This document shows positions 38,413 through 46,887 of a stretch of 64,000 nucleotides of DNA, in pieces. The notes beneath the pieces were generated by a model. The model worked only from the letters and a program-made list of their open reading frames with translations. It searched no databases and was not told the origin of the DNA. How positions within the stretch are numbered: position 1 is the stretch's first letter; every line of letters starts with the position of its first letter. The DNA is from Pseudomonas putida (GTDB lineage: Bacteria > Pseudomonadota > Gammaproteobacteria > Pseudomonadales > Pseudomonadaceae): positions 248,001-312,000 of the forward strand of contig NZ_JANHLD010000002.1 of NCBI RefSeq assembly GCF_028682455.1. The letters are read 5' to 3'. Position numbers and translations under genes: made by a program.

Positions 38413-39159
38413 ATGGACCTGCAGTCGGCCCTGGGCGCCTTGCACCGTGACGGTTTCGTGTTGTTACCAAGGGTGCTGGGCAGCGCGCAGATCGAACAGC
38501 TGCAAGCGGCAATCGACAACCTCGAACCCCAGCACTGGGACTACAACGGCCTGGTCGAGCACTACAAATGCGTGTTCAACCGCGACCCGCTGTGGCTGGA
38601 GTACCTGGACCTGCCGGGGGTGATCGAGTTGGCCGAAGCGGCCCTGGGCGAGGATTGCCACATCATCGGCCAGACCGCCTGGCGCAGCCATCCTGGCTGC
38701 CTGGGCATGCCCCTGCACCTGGATTACCTGGTCATGGCGTTGCCGCCAAAGCTGCTGGCCGATCCTGGTTTCGAGCTGCCCATGCAGGTGTGTACGCTGC
38801 AGTGCTACCTGGACGATGTCGATGCCGACCTGTGTCCCACTCGGGTGCTGGCCGGCAGCCACAGGGCAGGGCGCAAGCCGCTGCCGGGCGAACAGCAGTG
38901 GCGGGGCCAGGCGGCGCAGAGCATTTTGTGCCGGGCAGGCGATGCGTTGATGTTTCGCAGCGAGCTATGGCATGGCGGCAGCGACAACCGCACCCCCGAT
39001 CGCTGCCGGTCGATGCTGCAGGTGCACTACGGCCGGCGCATGGTGGCGCAGAAGTTCTCGCCGTACCTGCACTGGCAGTACAACCCGGCGGTGCTGGCAG
39101 CCGCCACGGCCCGTCAACGGCGCTTGCTGGGTGAACATGCCGAGGCAGAATACGACTGA
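38413..39159 (+). CDS. Phytanoyl-CoA dioxygenase (PhyH) family protein
   Basis: A 248-residue Fe(II)/2-oxoglutarate oxygenase-type protein. The facial triad is visible: H102 and D104 in LHLDY, and H187 in ELWHGGSDN. A downstream Arg (near 193-198) could hold 2-oxoglutarate. The substrate is unknown. It starts 6 bases after the preceding gene. Its last part (38897-39189, running past the stop) is repeated, with a 75-base deletion, at 40056-40273 beyond an inserted low-GC block. Confidence 0.85.
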   Translation: MDLQSALGALHRDGFVLLPRVLGSAQIEQLQAAIDNLEPQHWDYNGLVEHYKCVFNRDPLWLEYLDLPGVIELAEAALGEDCHIIGQTAWRSHPGCLGMPLHLDYLVMALPPKLLADPGFELPMQVCTLQCYLDDVDADLCPTRVLAGSHRAGRKPLPGEQQWRGQAAQSILCRAGDALMFRSELWHGGSDNRTPDRCRSMLQVHYGRRMVAQKFSPYLHWQYNPAVLAAATARQRRLLGEHAEAEYD

Positions 39160-39189
39160 GCCTCAGGCCTGGGCCCTGATCGCCAGTAC
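38897..39189 (+). repeat. Direct repeat copy 1 (3' end of dioxygenase gene plus flank)
   Basis: Matches 40056-40273 with 3 mismatches in 218 aligned bases, except for 75 bases (38930-39004 region) that are missing from the second copy. The match ends sharply at CGCCAGTAC (39181-39189). Confidence 0.9.
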
Positions 39190-39210
39190 GACGACCTGGA
39201 AGGTGTGAGT

Positions 39211-39516
39211 TTACTTTCGCGAAAACCACCATCTAATGTCCCGTTTAACAGGAAGTGCAAATAAATGTATAAAAATGCAGATAAAAGCAATCCAGCCAAT
39301 GTGTGGGTGTTCTGAGGTTGTCTCTGGTCGATGCCCTAAGAATAGAAAATCATTATTTTGAAGAATGTCTATATAAGGCACAACAAATAGCCCATTGAAC
39401 AGTAGGCAGGCATAGAGTTTGACGTGATTTAATTTGCTGCCAGATAGGCGCATCTTTAAGAGGTAGGCGACAAAAATGCCACAGGCGGCCAATGCAGGGA
39501 AAGTCCACGCAATCAT
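39211..39516 (-). CDS. Small membrane protein, likely orphan immunity protein
   Basis: A 101-residue protein with three predicted membrane segments (about 4-20, 33-51 and 73-90). Low GC and A/T-rich codons contrast with its neighbours. It starts 3 bases after the stop of the broken hcp reading frame, the usual place and spacing of an immunity gene after an Hcp-linked effector. I recognise no family. The immunity role is inferred from position, size and membrane topology. Its effector domain appears to be gone. Confidence 0.55.
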   Translation of the reverse strand: MIAWTFPALAACGIFVAYLLKMRLSGSKLNHVKLYACLLFNGLFVVPYIDILQNNDFLFLGHRPETTSEHPHIGWIAFICIFIHLFALPVKRDIRWWFSRK

Positions 39517-39519
39517 TTT

Positions 39520-39871
39520 TCAGTCTCTTGATAGAGCTGCTTTCCTGTTCGAATGGTGCGTCCAGGTGATTTCACGGTAGCGAATAGCAAGATGCTCTTG
39601 AGGTTCGGCGTCATTTTGGAAAATAACATGGGGCATCTCAGCCGTCAGATCTGCAATGATGCCGCCCTTCAGTTCGACGGTGTAGAATTTTTCCTGAAGG
39701 CCAAATGAAGAAGTTCGGTAGGAACTAATCGAACAAGTTATTTTCTCTCTGCTTGATTTCGTCTGCATGCCCTGCCTGGCACTTGTTGCCAATAGAGTCT
39801 TGGGTTGAGCAACCCGCCGAAGTTAGTCCTCGAGCCTTGCCGGTAATGGTCATGTAACCGTGGTTAGCCAT
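39520..39871 (-). pseudogene. hcp: Degenerate hcp (T6SS tube protein) with internal deletion and frameshift
   Basis: An ATG at 39871 after GGAG begins MANHGYMTITGKARGLTSAG, then CSTQDSIGNKCQAGHADEI, the N terminus of the Hcp family of secreted T6SS proteins. After ADEI the frame breaks and stops at 39725, giving 48 residues. In the next frame the family's C-terminal half continues (EKITCSISSYRTS; QEKFYTVELKGGIIADLTAE; NDAEPQEHLAIRYREITWTHH) and stops at 39520. About 45 middle residues are missing. The last ten residues (SNRKAALSRD) are not Hcp-like and may be the tail of a fused toxin. Confidence 0.8.
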
Positions 39872-40055
39872 ATGTGAAACTCCTTTTAGTCAGCTAGTCA
39901 GCCAAATATCCTACTTACAAGGACTCCAGGTGTGCTGTAGGGCGTTTCTGATGGTCTGTGAGAAATATCTCGAACTAGATCTGACGGAGGCTCCGTAAAG
40001 AATCTCACCTGGTAAGTCTTTGGGCTCATCGGGAAACCGGGGCGTCCGAGGTTAA
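39872..40055. other. Low-GC remainder of the inserted block, no gene called
   Basis: Upstream side of the broken hcp. A 43-residue frame (MSPKTYQVRFF...) on the minus strand ends at 39898 but has no ribosome site and no family resemblance. It is probably the hcp promoter region or remains of another gene. Confidence 0.4.
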
Positions 40056-40243
40056 AGTGGCAGGGCCAGGCGGCGCAGAGCATTTTGTGCCGGTCGATGC
40101 TGCAGGTGCACTACGGCCGGCGCATGGTGGCGCAGAAGTTCTCGCCGTACCTGCACTGGCAGTACAACCCGGCGGTGCTGGCAGCCGCCACGGCCCGTCA
40201 ACGGCGCTTGCTGGGCGAACATGCCGAGGCGGAATACGACTGA
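40056..40243 (+). pseudogene. Truncated second copy of the dioxygenase 3' end
   Basis: Repeats the end of the intact dioxygenase gene but lacks the start and about two thirds of the coding sequence. It also lacks an in-frame 75-base segment, lost between two GCCGG pentamers, which removes the iron-binding H187 region. It retains the same stop codon and the flank up to 40273. It cannot encode an enzyme. Confidence 0.88.
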
Positions 40244-40246
40244 GCC

Positions 40247-41143
40247 TCAGGCCTGGGCCCTGATCGCCAGTACATTGCACAGCGGGTGGTCGACCACATG
40301 CTCGGTGGTGCTCCCGGTCATGCGTTCCATCAGCGTACGGGTGTGGTTGCCCATCACCAGCACGTCGGTGCGGCTGTGGGCGACGAATTCGGCAATGCTG
40401 CGGGTGATCGGTGCCGACAGGAAATGCAGGCGCTCCGGCGGTATCGCGTGACGTTCGGCCAAGTGATCGAAGGCCTTGTGGATCGACTTGCGCACGTCGC
40501 TGCCGAATCCCGGCATGGTGACCGTACCGGCACCGAAGTCGGACATATGGGTGTGAGCGCTGTCGCACACGTGCAACAGGTGCAGTTCGGCATTGCACTG
40601 TTGGGCGAGATCGGCGGCCGCCTTGATGACGGTTTCGTTGAGGTCGCTGTAGGGGTGTTCGGGGTGGGTGGGGTCAACGGCGGCCACGACGATTCGTGGC
40701 AGCGGGCAATGTACCGCACTCACCAGGTGCACCGGGCACGGGCACTCGCGCAGCAGCTCCCAGTCCAGCGGGGTGTTCATCAGCCGTTTGAGCGCCGATT
40801 GATGGTGGACATCCTTGATCAGCAGGTCGGGACCGATCTCGACCACTTGGGTGAGCACGGCCTGGAGAACGTCGCGGGTGAGCATGACATCGGTGCTGAC
40901 CCGGATGCCGTTTTCATGCAGCAAGGTGGCTTCGTCGGCCAGCCATTGGCGGTTGTCGCTGACCAGGGTCTGCAACCGCTGCTCGTCGCCGCTCATCAGG
41001 CCGAGAGTGTCGACCTCCTCGATGAAGGCAGTGATATGCAGGGTAGCGCCGGTGGCGCGGGCAAGCGCCGCGGCGCGCTCCATGGCTGGGGTATGACACA
41101 GATCTGATCCGACCATCAGGAAAAGGCGTTGGTACTGGCTCAT
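40247..41143 (-). CDS. Universal stress protein with two Usp domains
   Basis: A 298-residue UspE-like tandem protein. The first Usp domain (residues 1 to about 145: RLFLMVGSDLCHTPAMERAAALA) is followed by a second (about 150-298) whose C-terminal half has the ATP-binding pattern VLVMGNHTRTLMERMTGSTTE. Such proteins help survival under stress, anaerobiosis or starvation. The ATG at 41143 has GGAGG upstream. The last 27 bases overlap the repeated flank of the dioxygenase duplication, so this gene marks the original downstream neighbour. Confidence 0.9.
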   Translation of the reverse strand: MSQYQRLFLMVGSDLCHTPAMERAAALARATGATLHITAFIEEVDTLGLMSGDEQRLQTLVSDNRQWLADEATLLHENGIRVSTDVMLTRDVLQAVLTQVVEIGPDLLIKDVHHQSALKRLMNTPLDWELLRECPCPVHLVSAVHCPLPRIVVAAVDPTHPEHPYSDLNETVIKAAADLAQQCNAELHLLHVCDSAHTHMSDFGAGTVTMPGFGSDVRKSIHKAFDHLAERHAIPPERLHFLSAPITRSIAEFVAHSRTDVLVMGNHTRTLMERMTGSTTEHVVDHPLCNVLAIRAQA

Positions 41144-41345
41144 GGTGCACCTCCGGTTGTGTGGCATTGCCAGCCCCCGAGCTTGAGTCTAGTCCATTGC
41201 CAGCATGGGTTTCGGGGCGAGGCCGCGGTCAATCTGACCAGCGGTCGAGGCCGCGCCGCTGCGTGCTGCGTGCTGCGTGTCAGGCCAGGGTGGTCGGCGA
41301 GACGGCTGCCGACCTGATCCTGACCTGCACCCCGGCCAAGGCGCC

Positions 41346-42740
41346 TCAGCCGCGGCGGTCGAGCCACACGGTCTGGGCGTTGCAGAACTCGCGCACGCCA
41401 AAGTGGGAGAGCTCGCGGCCAAAACCGCTCTTCTTGACGCCACCGAAGGTCACCCGGGGGTCGGAGGCGCAGATGCCGTTGACGAATACACCGCCGGTGT
41501 CCAGCTCGTTGGTCAGTTGCGCAGCCAGTTCCAGGTCCCGGGTGTAGATCGTCGAGGCCAGGCCGAACTCGCTGTCGTTGGCCAGCTCCAGGGCGTGGCG
41601 GGCATCGCGTGCGGTGATGATCGAGGCTACCGGCCCGAACAGCTCCTGGCGGAACGAGGTCATCTGGTCGGTGACATCGGCCAGCACCGTGGGCGCATAG
41701 TAGTTGCCCACACCGTCGGCCTTGCGGCCGCCCAGCAGCAGGGTGGCCCCTTCGGCCAGGGTTGCCTGGACTTGCTCGTCGAGCTCGTCGCGCAGGTCAA
41801 AGCGCGCCATCGGGCCCAGGTAGGTCTGTTCGTCAAGCGGATCGCCCATCACCAGTTGGCGAGTCGCTTCGACGAACTTCTCGGTGAACGCCTGTACCAC
41901 ACCTTGCTCGACGATCAGGCGCTTGGCGGCGGCGCAGACCTGGCCGGTGTTTGCGTAGCGGCCGATCACCGCGGCCCTGACCGCTTCGTCGAGGTCGGCA
42001 TCATTGAGCACGATGAACGGATCGGAGCCGCCCAGCTCCAGCACGCATTTTTTCAGGGCGGCGCCCGCCTGGGCGCCAATGGCCATGCCGGCACGCACGC
42101 TGCCGGTCAGGGTCACGGCGGCGATGCGTGGATCCTTGATGGCCTGGGAGACGCCTTGCGGGGTGACGTTGATGACCTCGAACACTCCTTCAGGCAAGCC
42201 GGCCTGCTTGATCACCTCGAGCAGCAGGTAGGCACTGCCCATCACATTCGGGGCGTGCTTGAGCACGTAGGTGTTGCCGGCGATCAGCGCCGGCACCGCA
42301 CCACGCAGTACCTGCCAGACCGGAAAGTTCCACGGCATCACCGCGAGGATCGGGCCCAGCGGGCGGTACTCGATGCGCGCGGTGCCGTTGTCCACCAGGG
42401 TCGACTCGGCGCTGAGCATGCCCGGGCCCTGGGCGGCGTACCACTTGCACAGTTGCGCGCATTTCTCCACTTCGCCACGGGCCTGGGCCAGCGGCTTGCC
42501 CATCTCCAGCGTGATCATGCGGGCCATGGCCGGGGCGTTTTCACGAATGGCGCTGGCCAGGGCAAGGATCAGTCGCGCGCGCTCGCCCACCTCGGTGCGG
42601 CGCCACAGGGCGAAGCCTGCAGCGGCGCGATCCAGGGCAGCATCCAGGGCCGCGGAGGATTGGTAGGGGTAATGGCCGATGGCCTCGCCGGTCGCGGGGT
42701 TGGTGGAGACGGCATGGGTCTGGTGGGAAAACGCGGTCAT
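41346..42740 (-). CDS. sad: NAD-dependent succinate-semialdehyde dehydrogenase-like ALDH (Sad/YneI type)
   Basis: A 464-residue aldehyde dehydrogenase with all core residues: MPWNFPVWQV, TGSVRAGMAIG, LELGGSDPF with the general-base Glu, and NTGQVCAAAKR with the catalytic Cys. The form (no long N-terminal extension, HAPNVMGSA) resembles E. coli Sad. As in E. coli, a divergent PtrR/YneJ-like LysR gene sits next to it, which strengthens the assignment. Likely substrate is succinate semialdehyde, but related aldehydes are possible. Confidence 0.82.
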   Translation of the reverse strand: MTAFSHQTHAVSTNPATGEAIGHYPYQSSAALDAALDRAAAGFALWRRTEVGERARLILALASAIRENAPAMARMITLEMGKPLAQARGEVEKCAQLCKWYAAQGPGMLSAESTLVDNGTARIEYRPLGPILAVMPWNFPVWQVLRGAVPALIAGNTYVLKHAPNVMGSAYLLLEVIKQAGLPEGVFEVINVTPQGVSQAIKDPRIAAVTLTGSVRAGMAIGAQAGAALKKCVLELGGSDPFIVLNDADLDEAVRAAVIGRYANTGQVCAAAKRLIVEQGVVQAFTEKFVEATRQLVMGDPLDEQTYLGPMARFDLRDELDEQVQATLAEGATLLLGGRKADGVGNYYAPTVLADVTDQMTSFRQELFGPVASIITARDARHALELANDSEFGLASTIYTRDLELAAQLTNELDTGGVFVNGICASDPRVTFGGVKKSGFGRELSHFGVREFCNAQTVWLDRRG

Positions 42741-42843
42741 GGCACAGTCCTGCAGGTGTTAGGGAATGCCGCCAGCGTAGGGGGATGCGCAGCTTGTGGA
42801 AACTGAATAATAATGAGCCTTTCATTCATGAAAGGAGAATGCT

Positions 42844-43731
42844 GTGGATCTGGTCCAGCTGGAAATCTTCAAGGCCGTGGCCGAACACGGCAGCATCAGC
42901 GTTGCCGCCCAGCATATCCATCGCGTGCCGTCGAACCTGACCACACGTATCAAGCAATTGGAGACCGACCTCGGTGTCGAGCTGTTCATCCGCGAAAAAA
43001 GCCGCCTGCGGCTATCGCCAGCCGGTTGGACCTTTCTCGATTACACCCGGCGCATCCTCGCCCTGGTGGAGCAGGCGCGCCTGACCGTGGCGGGCGAAGA
43101 GCCTCAGGGGCCGTTTGCCCTGGGCTCGCTGGAAAGCACGGCGGCGGTGCGCATTCCGGCGCTGCTGGCCGCCTACAATCAGCAGTACAGCAAGGTCGAG
43201 CTGGACCTTTCCACCGGGCCGTCCGGGGCGATGATCGAAGGCGTGCTGGCCGGGCGCCTGGTAGCGGCCTTCGTCGATGGGCCGGTGCTGCACCCGACCC
43301 TGGACGGTGTACCGGTGTTCGAAGAAGAGATGGTGCTGATCGCACCGCTCAATCACGGGCCGATCAGCCGCGCCCAGGATGTCAACGGCGAAAACATCTA
43401 CGCCTTTCGCGCCAACTGTTCCTACCGTCACCATTTCGAGCGCTGGTTCAGCACCGATGCCGCTGTGCCGGGCAAGATCTACGAGATGGAGTCCTACCAC
43501 GGCATGCTCGCCTGCGTGAGCGCCGGCGCCGGCCTGGCACTGATGCCGCGCAGCATGCTGCAAAGCATGCCGGGTTGCGCCACGGTGAGTGTCTGGCCGC
43601 TGTGCGAAGACTTTCGCTACCTCGATACCTGGCTGGTATGGCGGCGGGGCACGGTGTCCCGCAGCCTGTCGAGTTTCGTTGAATTGCTCGAGGCGCGCCG
43701 GGTGCAGGCGACGGCTGAACAGGGCGGATAA
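42844..43731 (+). CDS. ptrR: LysR family regulator, PtrR (YneJ)-like
   Basis: A 295-residue LysR protein starting [19 protein letters not shown], with [21 protein letters not shown] as HTH, close to the E. coli PtrR sequence as I remember it. It reads from GTG 42844 after AAGGAG at a good distance. Divergent placement from the sad-like gene matches the E. coli pair, where PtrR controls sad in putrescine/GABA metabolism. Regulation here is inferred from context. Confidence 0.82.
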   Translation: MDLVQLEIFKAVAEHGSISVAAQHIHRVPSNLTTRIKQLETDLGVELFIREKSRLRLSPAGWTFLDYTRRILALVEQARLTVAGEEPQGPFALGSLESTAAVRIPALLAAYNQQYSKVELDLSTGPSGAMIEGVLAGRLVAAFVDGPVLHPTLDGVPVFEEEMVLIAPLNHGPISRAQDVNGENIYAFRANCSYRHHFERWFSTDAAVPGKIYEMESYHGMLACVSAGAGLALMPRSMLQSMPGCATVSVWPLCEDFRYLDTWLVWRRGTVSRSLSSFVELLEARRVQATAEQGG

Positions 43732-43804
43732 ATCGCCCGGTATGCCAGTGTTCATTGGCTAGACTGAATCCATCGCACCCATGCCCGTGCGAGCTGGAGC
43801 AGCC

Positions 43805-44167
43805 ATGCTTGATTACTTCGCATTAGGTCTGTTGATCTTCGTCGGCCTGGTGATGTTCTACGGCATCATCGTGCTTCACGACATCCCCTACGAAATCGCC
43901 GTTCACCGCAATCATCCGCACCAGGATGCCATCCATGCCACGGGCTGGGTCAGCCTGTTCACCCTGCATGCGCTTTGGCCGTTCTTATGGATCTGGGCCA
44001 TGCTTTACCGCGAGGATCGCGGATGGGGAATCGGCGCGGGCAGCGCACAGCCTTCGGCAGCCGATCTGCAGCGAGAGGTAGAGGCGCTGCAGCAACGGGT
44101 CTCTCAGCTGGAAGCGGCCCAGGCCCGTGCCAGGGATGCCAATGTCGAGTCGGGCGGAGGTATCTAG
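43805..44167 (+). CDS. yiaW: DUF3302 membrane protein (YiaW-like)
   Basis: A 120-residue protein with two membrane helices (about 5-27 and 47-67) and a C-terminal coiled coil (LQREVEALQQRVSQLEAAQ). It matches the small inner-membrane partner that precedes HlyD-type YiaV/YibH genes in enterobacteria. The role is unknown. It ends 3 bases before the HlyD-like gene, so they form an operon. Confidence 0.8.
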   Translation: MLDYFALGLLIFVGLVMFYGIIVLHDIPYEIAVHRNHPHQDAIHATGWVSLFTLHALWPFLWIWAMLYREDRGWGIGAGSAQPSAADLQREVEALQQRVSQLEAAQARARDANVESGGGI

Positions 44168-44170
44168 GCC

Positions 44171-45130
44171 ATGGACCTGCTGCTGATCCTCACCTATGCC
44201 GCGATCTGCGTGGCGATCTTCAAGCTGTTTCGTATTCCCCTGAACAAATGGACGGTGCCCACGGCGGTGCTCGGTGGCGTGCTGATCATCGGCGCACTGA
44301 TCTTTACCATGAACTACAACCATCCCTACTCGGAGGTGGCGCGCTCCTATTTTGTCTCGGTGCCGGTGATTCCGGTAGTCACCGGCAAGGTGATCGATGT
44401 GCCGGTCAAGGGCAACCAGCCGCTGGAGGAGGGCGACGTGCTGTTTCGCATCGACCCTGCACCGTTCAAGTACCGGCTGGCCTCGCTCAAGGCCCAGCAG
44501 TTGTCGGCCAAGGGCGACCTGTACCGGATCAATGAGTTGATCAAGCGCAACTTCGGTACGCGGCGCGAGCAGGAAGCCGCCATTGCCCGGGTCGATGATT
44601 TGCAGGCGCAGATCGACAATGCCCAGTTCGAACTCGACAACACCGTGGTGCGTGCCCCGAGCAAGGGCTATGTGACGCATGTATCGCTGCGCCGGGGGAT
44701 GATGGCAAGCAAGTTGCCGCTGCGGCCTTCGATGGTGTTCATTCCCGAGGAGGGGCAGTATTTTGCCGCCTGGATGCGGCAGAACAGCCTATTGCGGCTG
44801 GTGCCTGGTGATGAAGCGGAGGTGGCGTTCGACGGCATTCCCGGGAAGGTGTTCAAGGGCCGGGTGAAGAATGTGATTGCGGTCATTGCCGAGGGGCAGG
44901 TGCAGCCGTCGGGCAACCTGATCGGGTTTACCGGCTCGCCGCCGGCAGGACGGGTACCGGTGATCATCGAGATCACGGATCCGGAGTTTGCCCAGTACAA
45001 AGCGCAGATGCCTGGTGGCGCATATGGGCAGGCGGCGCTCTACAGCCAGCACTTTCATCACATTGCGGCGATGCGCAAGATCCTTTTGCGCATGGCCGCC
45101 TGGATGAACTACATCTTTCCGTTCCACTGA
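44171..45130 (+). CDS. HlyD family membrane-fusion protein (YiaV/YibH-like)
   Basis: A 319-residue periplasmic adaptor. It has two N-terminal membrane segments (about 3-20 and 31-50), a barrel/lipoyl part (VTGKVIDVPVKGNQPLEEGDVL), a hairpin (LKAQQLSAKGDLYRINELI...) and a second lipoyl half (NTVVRAPSKGYVTHVSLRRG). It is shorter than the enterobacterial versions, mainly in the hairpin. No inner-membrane pump gene follows. Family members are linked to export of aromatic acids or envelope maintenance. Confidence 0.85.
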   Translation: MDLLLILTYAAICVAIFKLFRIPLNKWTVPTAVLGGVLIIGALIFTMNYNHPYSEVARSYFVSVPVIPVVTGKVIDVPVKGNQPLEEGDVLFRIDPAPFKYRLASLKAQQLSAKGDLYRINELIKRNFGTRREQEAAIARVDDLQAQIDNAQFELDNTVVRAPSKGYVTHVSLRRGMMASKLPLRPSMVFIPEEGQYFAAWMRQNSLLRLVPGDEAEVAFDGIPGKVFKGRVKNVIAVIAEGQVQPSGNLIGFTGSPPAGRVPVIIEITDPEFAQYKAQMPGGAYGQAALYSQHFHHIAAMRKILLRMAAWMNYIFPFH

Positions 45131-45136
45131 GACCGG

Positions 45137-46249
45137 CTAAGGTTCCTCCTTCGGCGGTGCCGGGGCCGGCCGGTCTGCTGCCAGGGGCTGTGCCACCCAG
45201 GTCATGAACAGCTCGTACCCGACCGCCAGCAGCACCGGGCCGATGAACAAGCCGATGATGCCGTTGGTGAGCATGCCGCCCAGGGCGCCGATCAGTACCA
45301 CCGGCATTGGCACGGCGACCCCGCGGCCCAGCAGCAAGGGCTTGAGGACGTTGTCGGAAAGCCCGGCCAGAATGGTCCAGAGGGCAAAGATCACGGTGCT
45401 GGCGCCCACGCCGTCATGGGCGAAGACGTAGATCACGATCGGCAGGGTGATCAGCAGCACCGGCAACTGGGTGATGCCCAGCAGCAGTACCAGCAAGGCC
45501 AGTACCCCGGCGGCCGGGACGCCCATGATCACCAGGCCGATGCCCACCAGAATCATCTGGATGAAGGCGATGCCCACCACGCCCTGGGCCACGGCGCGAA
45601 TCGTCGAGGTGCACAACTCGGCCAGCTGTGGTCCGCGTTCAGGCCCGGAAATGCGCGTGGCAATGGCCACCCCGGTGCGATGGCCGGCTTCGCCCTTGGC
45701 CATGATGATGCCGGCGATGATCAGGGCCAGCACGAACACCAGGATGCCCGAGCCGATACCCGCCAGCTGGGTCAGCAAGGTCTTGCTCACGCCCTTGAGG
45801 TGCGGCGCCACTTGTGACAGCGCCCAGCTCAGGTCGGTGCTGGCATGTTCCCAGATGCCGAACAGCGGGGCGCCGATCAGGGGCCAGTCGCGCACGTTTG
45901 CAGGCGGCGGGGGGATTTCGACCGCTTGGTCCTCGAAGCCCTGGATGCCCATGTGCACCGACTGGGCGATCGAGGTGCCCAACAGGCTCAATGGGCCGAT
46001 CAGGCAGGCCAGGCCGACGATCACCAGCAATACCGCGGCGAGGCCATTGCGACCGCCGAGCCAACCGCCCAGGCGCTGGTTGACCGGGTACAGGGTGATG
46101 GCCAGGATCATCGCCCACAGCATCAGGCTCAGGAACGGCTTGAAGATATCGAAGCAGAACATCACCAGTACCGCGATCAACCCGGCGCGAATCAATACAT
46201 CCAGCAGTTCCCTGCCATTGCCAAACTGTATCGGTCGATGGTCGGCCAT
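45137..46249 (-). CDS. AI-2E family transporter (PerM/YdiK-like permease)
   Basis: A 370-residue inner-membrane protein with about eight hydrophobic segments and the family motifs PFLSLMLWAMILAITLYPVN and LPVLLITLPIVIYVF. Despite the family name, most members are not proven AI-2 exporters, and some act as small-molecule or Na+/H+ transporters. ATG 46249 was chosen over an upstream start because MADHRPIQ follows AGGAATCTCTC. It converges with the HlyD-like gene with a 6-base gap. Confidence 0.85.
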   Translation of the reverse strand: MADHRPIQFGNGRELLDVLIRAGLIAVLVMFCFDIFKPFLSLMLWAMILAITLYPVNQRLGGWLGGRNGLAAVLLVIVGLACLIGPLSLLGTSIAQSVHMGIQGFEDQAVEIPPPPANVRDWPLIGAPLFGIWEHASTDLSWALSQVAPHLKGVSKTLLTQLAGIGSGILVFVLALIIAGIIMAKGEAGHRTGVAIATRISGPERGPQLAELCTSTIRAVAQGVVGIAFIQMILVGIGLVIMGVPAAGVLALLVLLLGITQLPVLLITLPIVIYVFAHDGVGASTVIFALWTILAGLSDNVLKPLLLGRGVAVPMPVVLIGALGGMLTNGIIGLFIGPVLLAVGYELFMTWVAQPLAADRPAPAPPKEEP

Positions 46250-46295
46250 GAGAGATTCCTTACTTGATGCCATAGGAGGGTTGAGTCGCGGGAAA

Positions 46296-46321
46296 GTGGG
46301 AGCGAGCTTGCCCCGCGATGA
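46296..46321. repeat. Single REP-like element
   Basis: GTGGGAGCGAGCTTGCCCCGCGATG lies in the gap between the pqi operon and the AI-2E permease gene. This is the common Pseudomonas REP core. Confidence 0.6.
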
Positions 46322-46870
46322 TTACAACGCCGGACAGCGCCTGGCGCCACCACGAGCCGCCTGGCTGACCTGCTCGGTAAAGCGCTTGATGTTCTGTTGA
46401 TGGGCCACCACCAGTTCCTCGATGGTGCCGCCGGCCGGGGTCTGCAGCACGCTGCGGCAGTTCAGGGCGCCGGCGTCGCTGCCGCCGGCCGCGCGCAGGC
46501 GCCAGCGGGCATCGAACAGGGCGTATTGCCCCGGCACCGAATCGAAGCGTTGCACGTCGACCCGCAGCGCCAGGCTCGGCTGGGCGCTGTTGCCGGAGAA
46601 CTGGTTGATCAGGGCGTTCTGCAATTCGTCGGCAAGGCTTGCGCCCCACCATTCGGTCTCCAGGATCGCCAGGCTGCTGTTGCTCTGGCGAATCACCAAC
46701 TGCGGGCGGTCGACCTGGGGCGGCACGCTGATCAGTTCGAGCTGCACATCGACACTGTTGACCGGCACCGGCTGCTGGGGAATCAGGGTGTGGTAGTGGA
46801 TCGGGTCGCTGCGACAAGCTGCCAGCATCAAGGTCAGGCCCAGCAATGCGAATTTGGTGGCGTGCGCCAT
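46322..46870 (-). CDS. pqiC: PqiC-type lipoprotein of the Pqi lipid-transport system
   Basis: A 182-residue outer-membrane lipoprotein with signal peptide and lipobox LAAC. It belongs to the ABC-type transport auxiliary lipoprotein (PqiC/YmbA) family, with RSDPIHYHTLIPQQP at the mature N terminus and VELIS-like QLELISVPP. It anchors the PqiB needle at the outer membrane. The ATG at 46870 has AGGAG upstream and lies 17 bases after the pqiB stop. Confidence 0.9.
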   Translation of the reverse strand: MAHATKFALLGLTLMLAACRSDPIHYHTLIPQQPVPVNSVDVQLELISVPPQVDRPQLVIRQSNSSLAILETEWWGASLADELQNALINQFSGNSAQPSLALRVDVQRFDSVPGQYALFDARWRLRAAGGSDAGALNCRSVLQTPAGGTIEELVVAHQQNIKRFTEQVSQAARGGARRCPAL

Positions 46871-46887
46871 GTTCGGTGCTCCTGCGG

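Noticed and set aside
39725..39871. 48-residue frame as a genuine small gene
   Set aside because: It is the N terminus of an Hcp protein cut by a frameshift; the other half continues in the next frame.
39898..40083. 61-codon minus-strand frame in the inserted block
   Set aside because: It starts inside the dioxygenase relic, has no ribosome site and resembles no family that I know.
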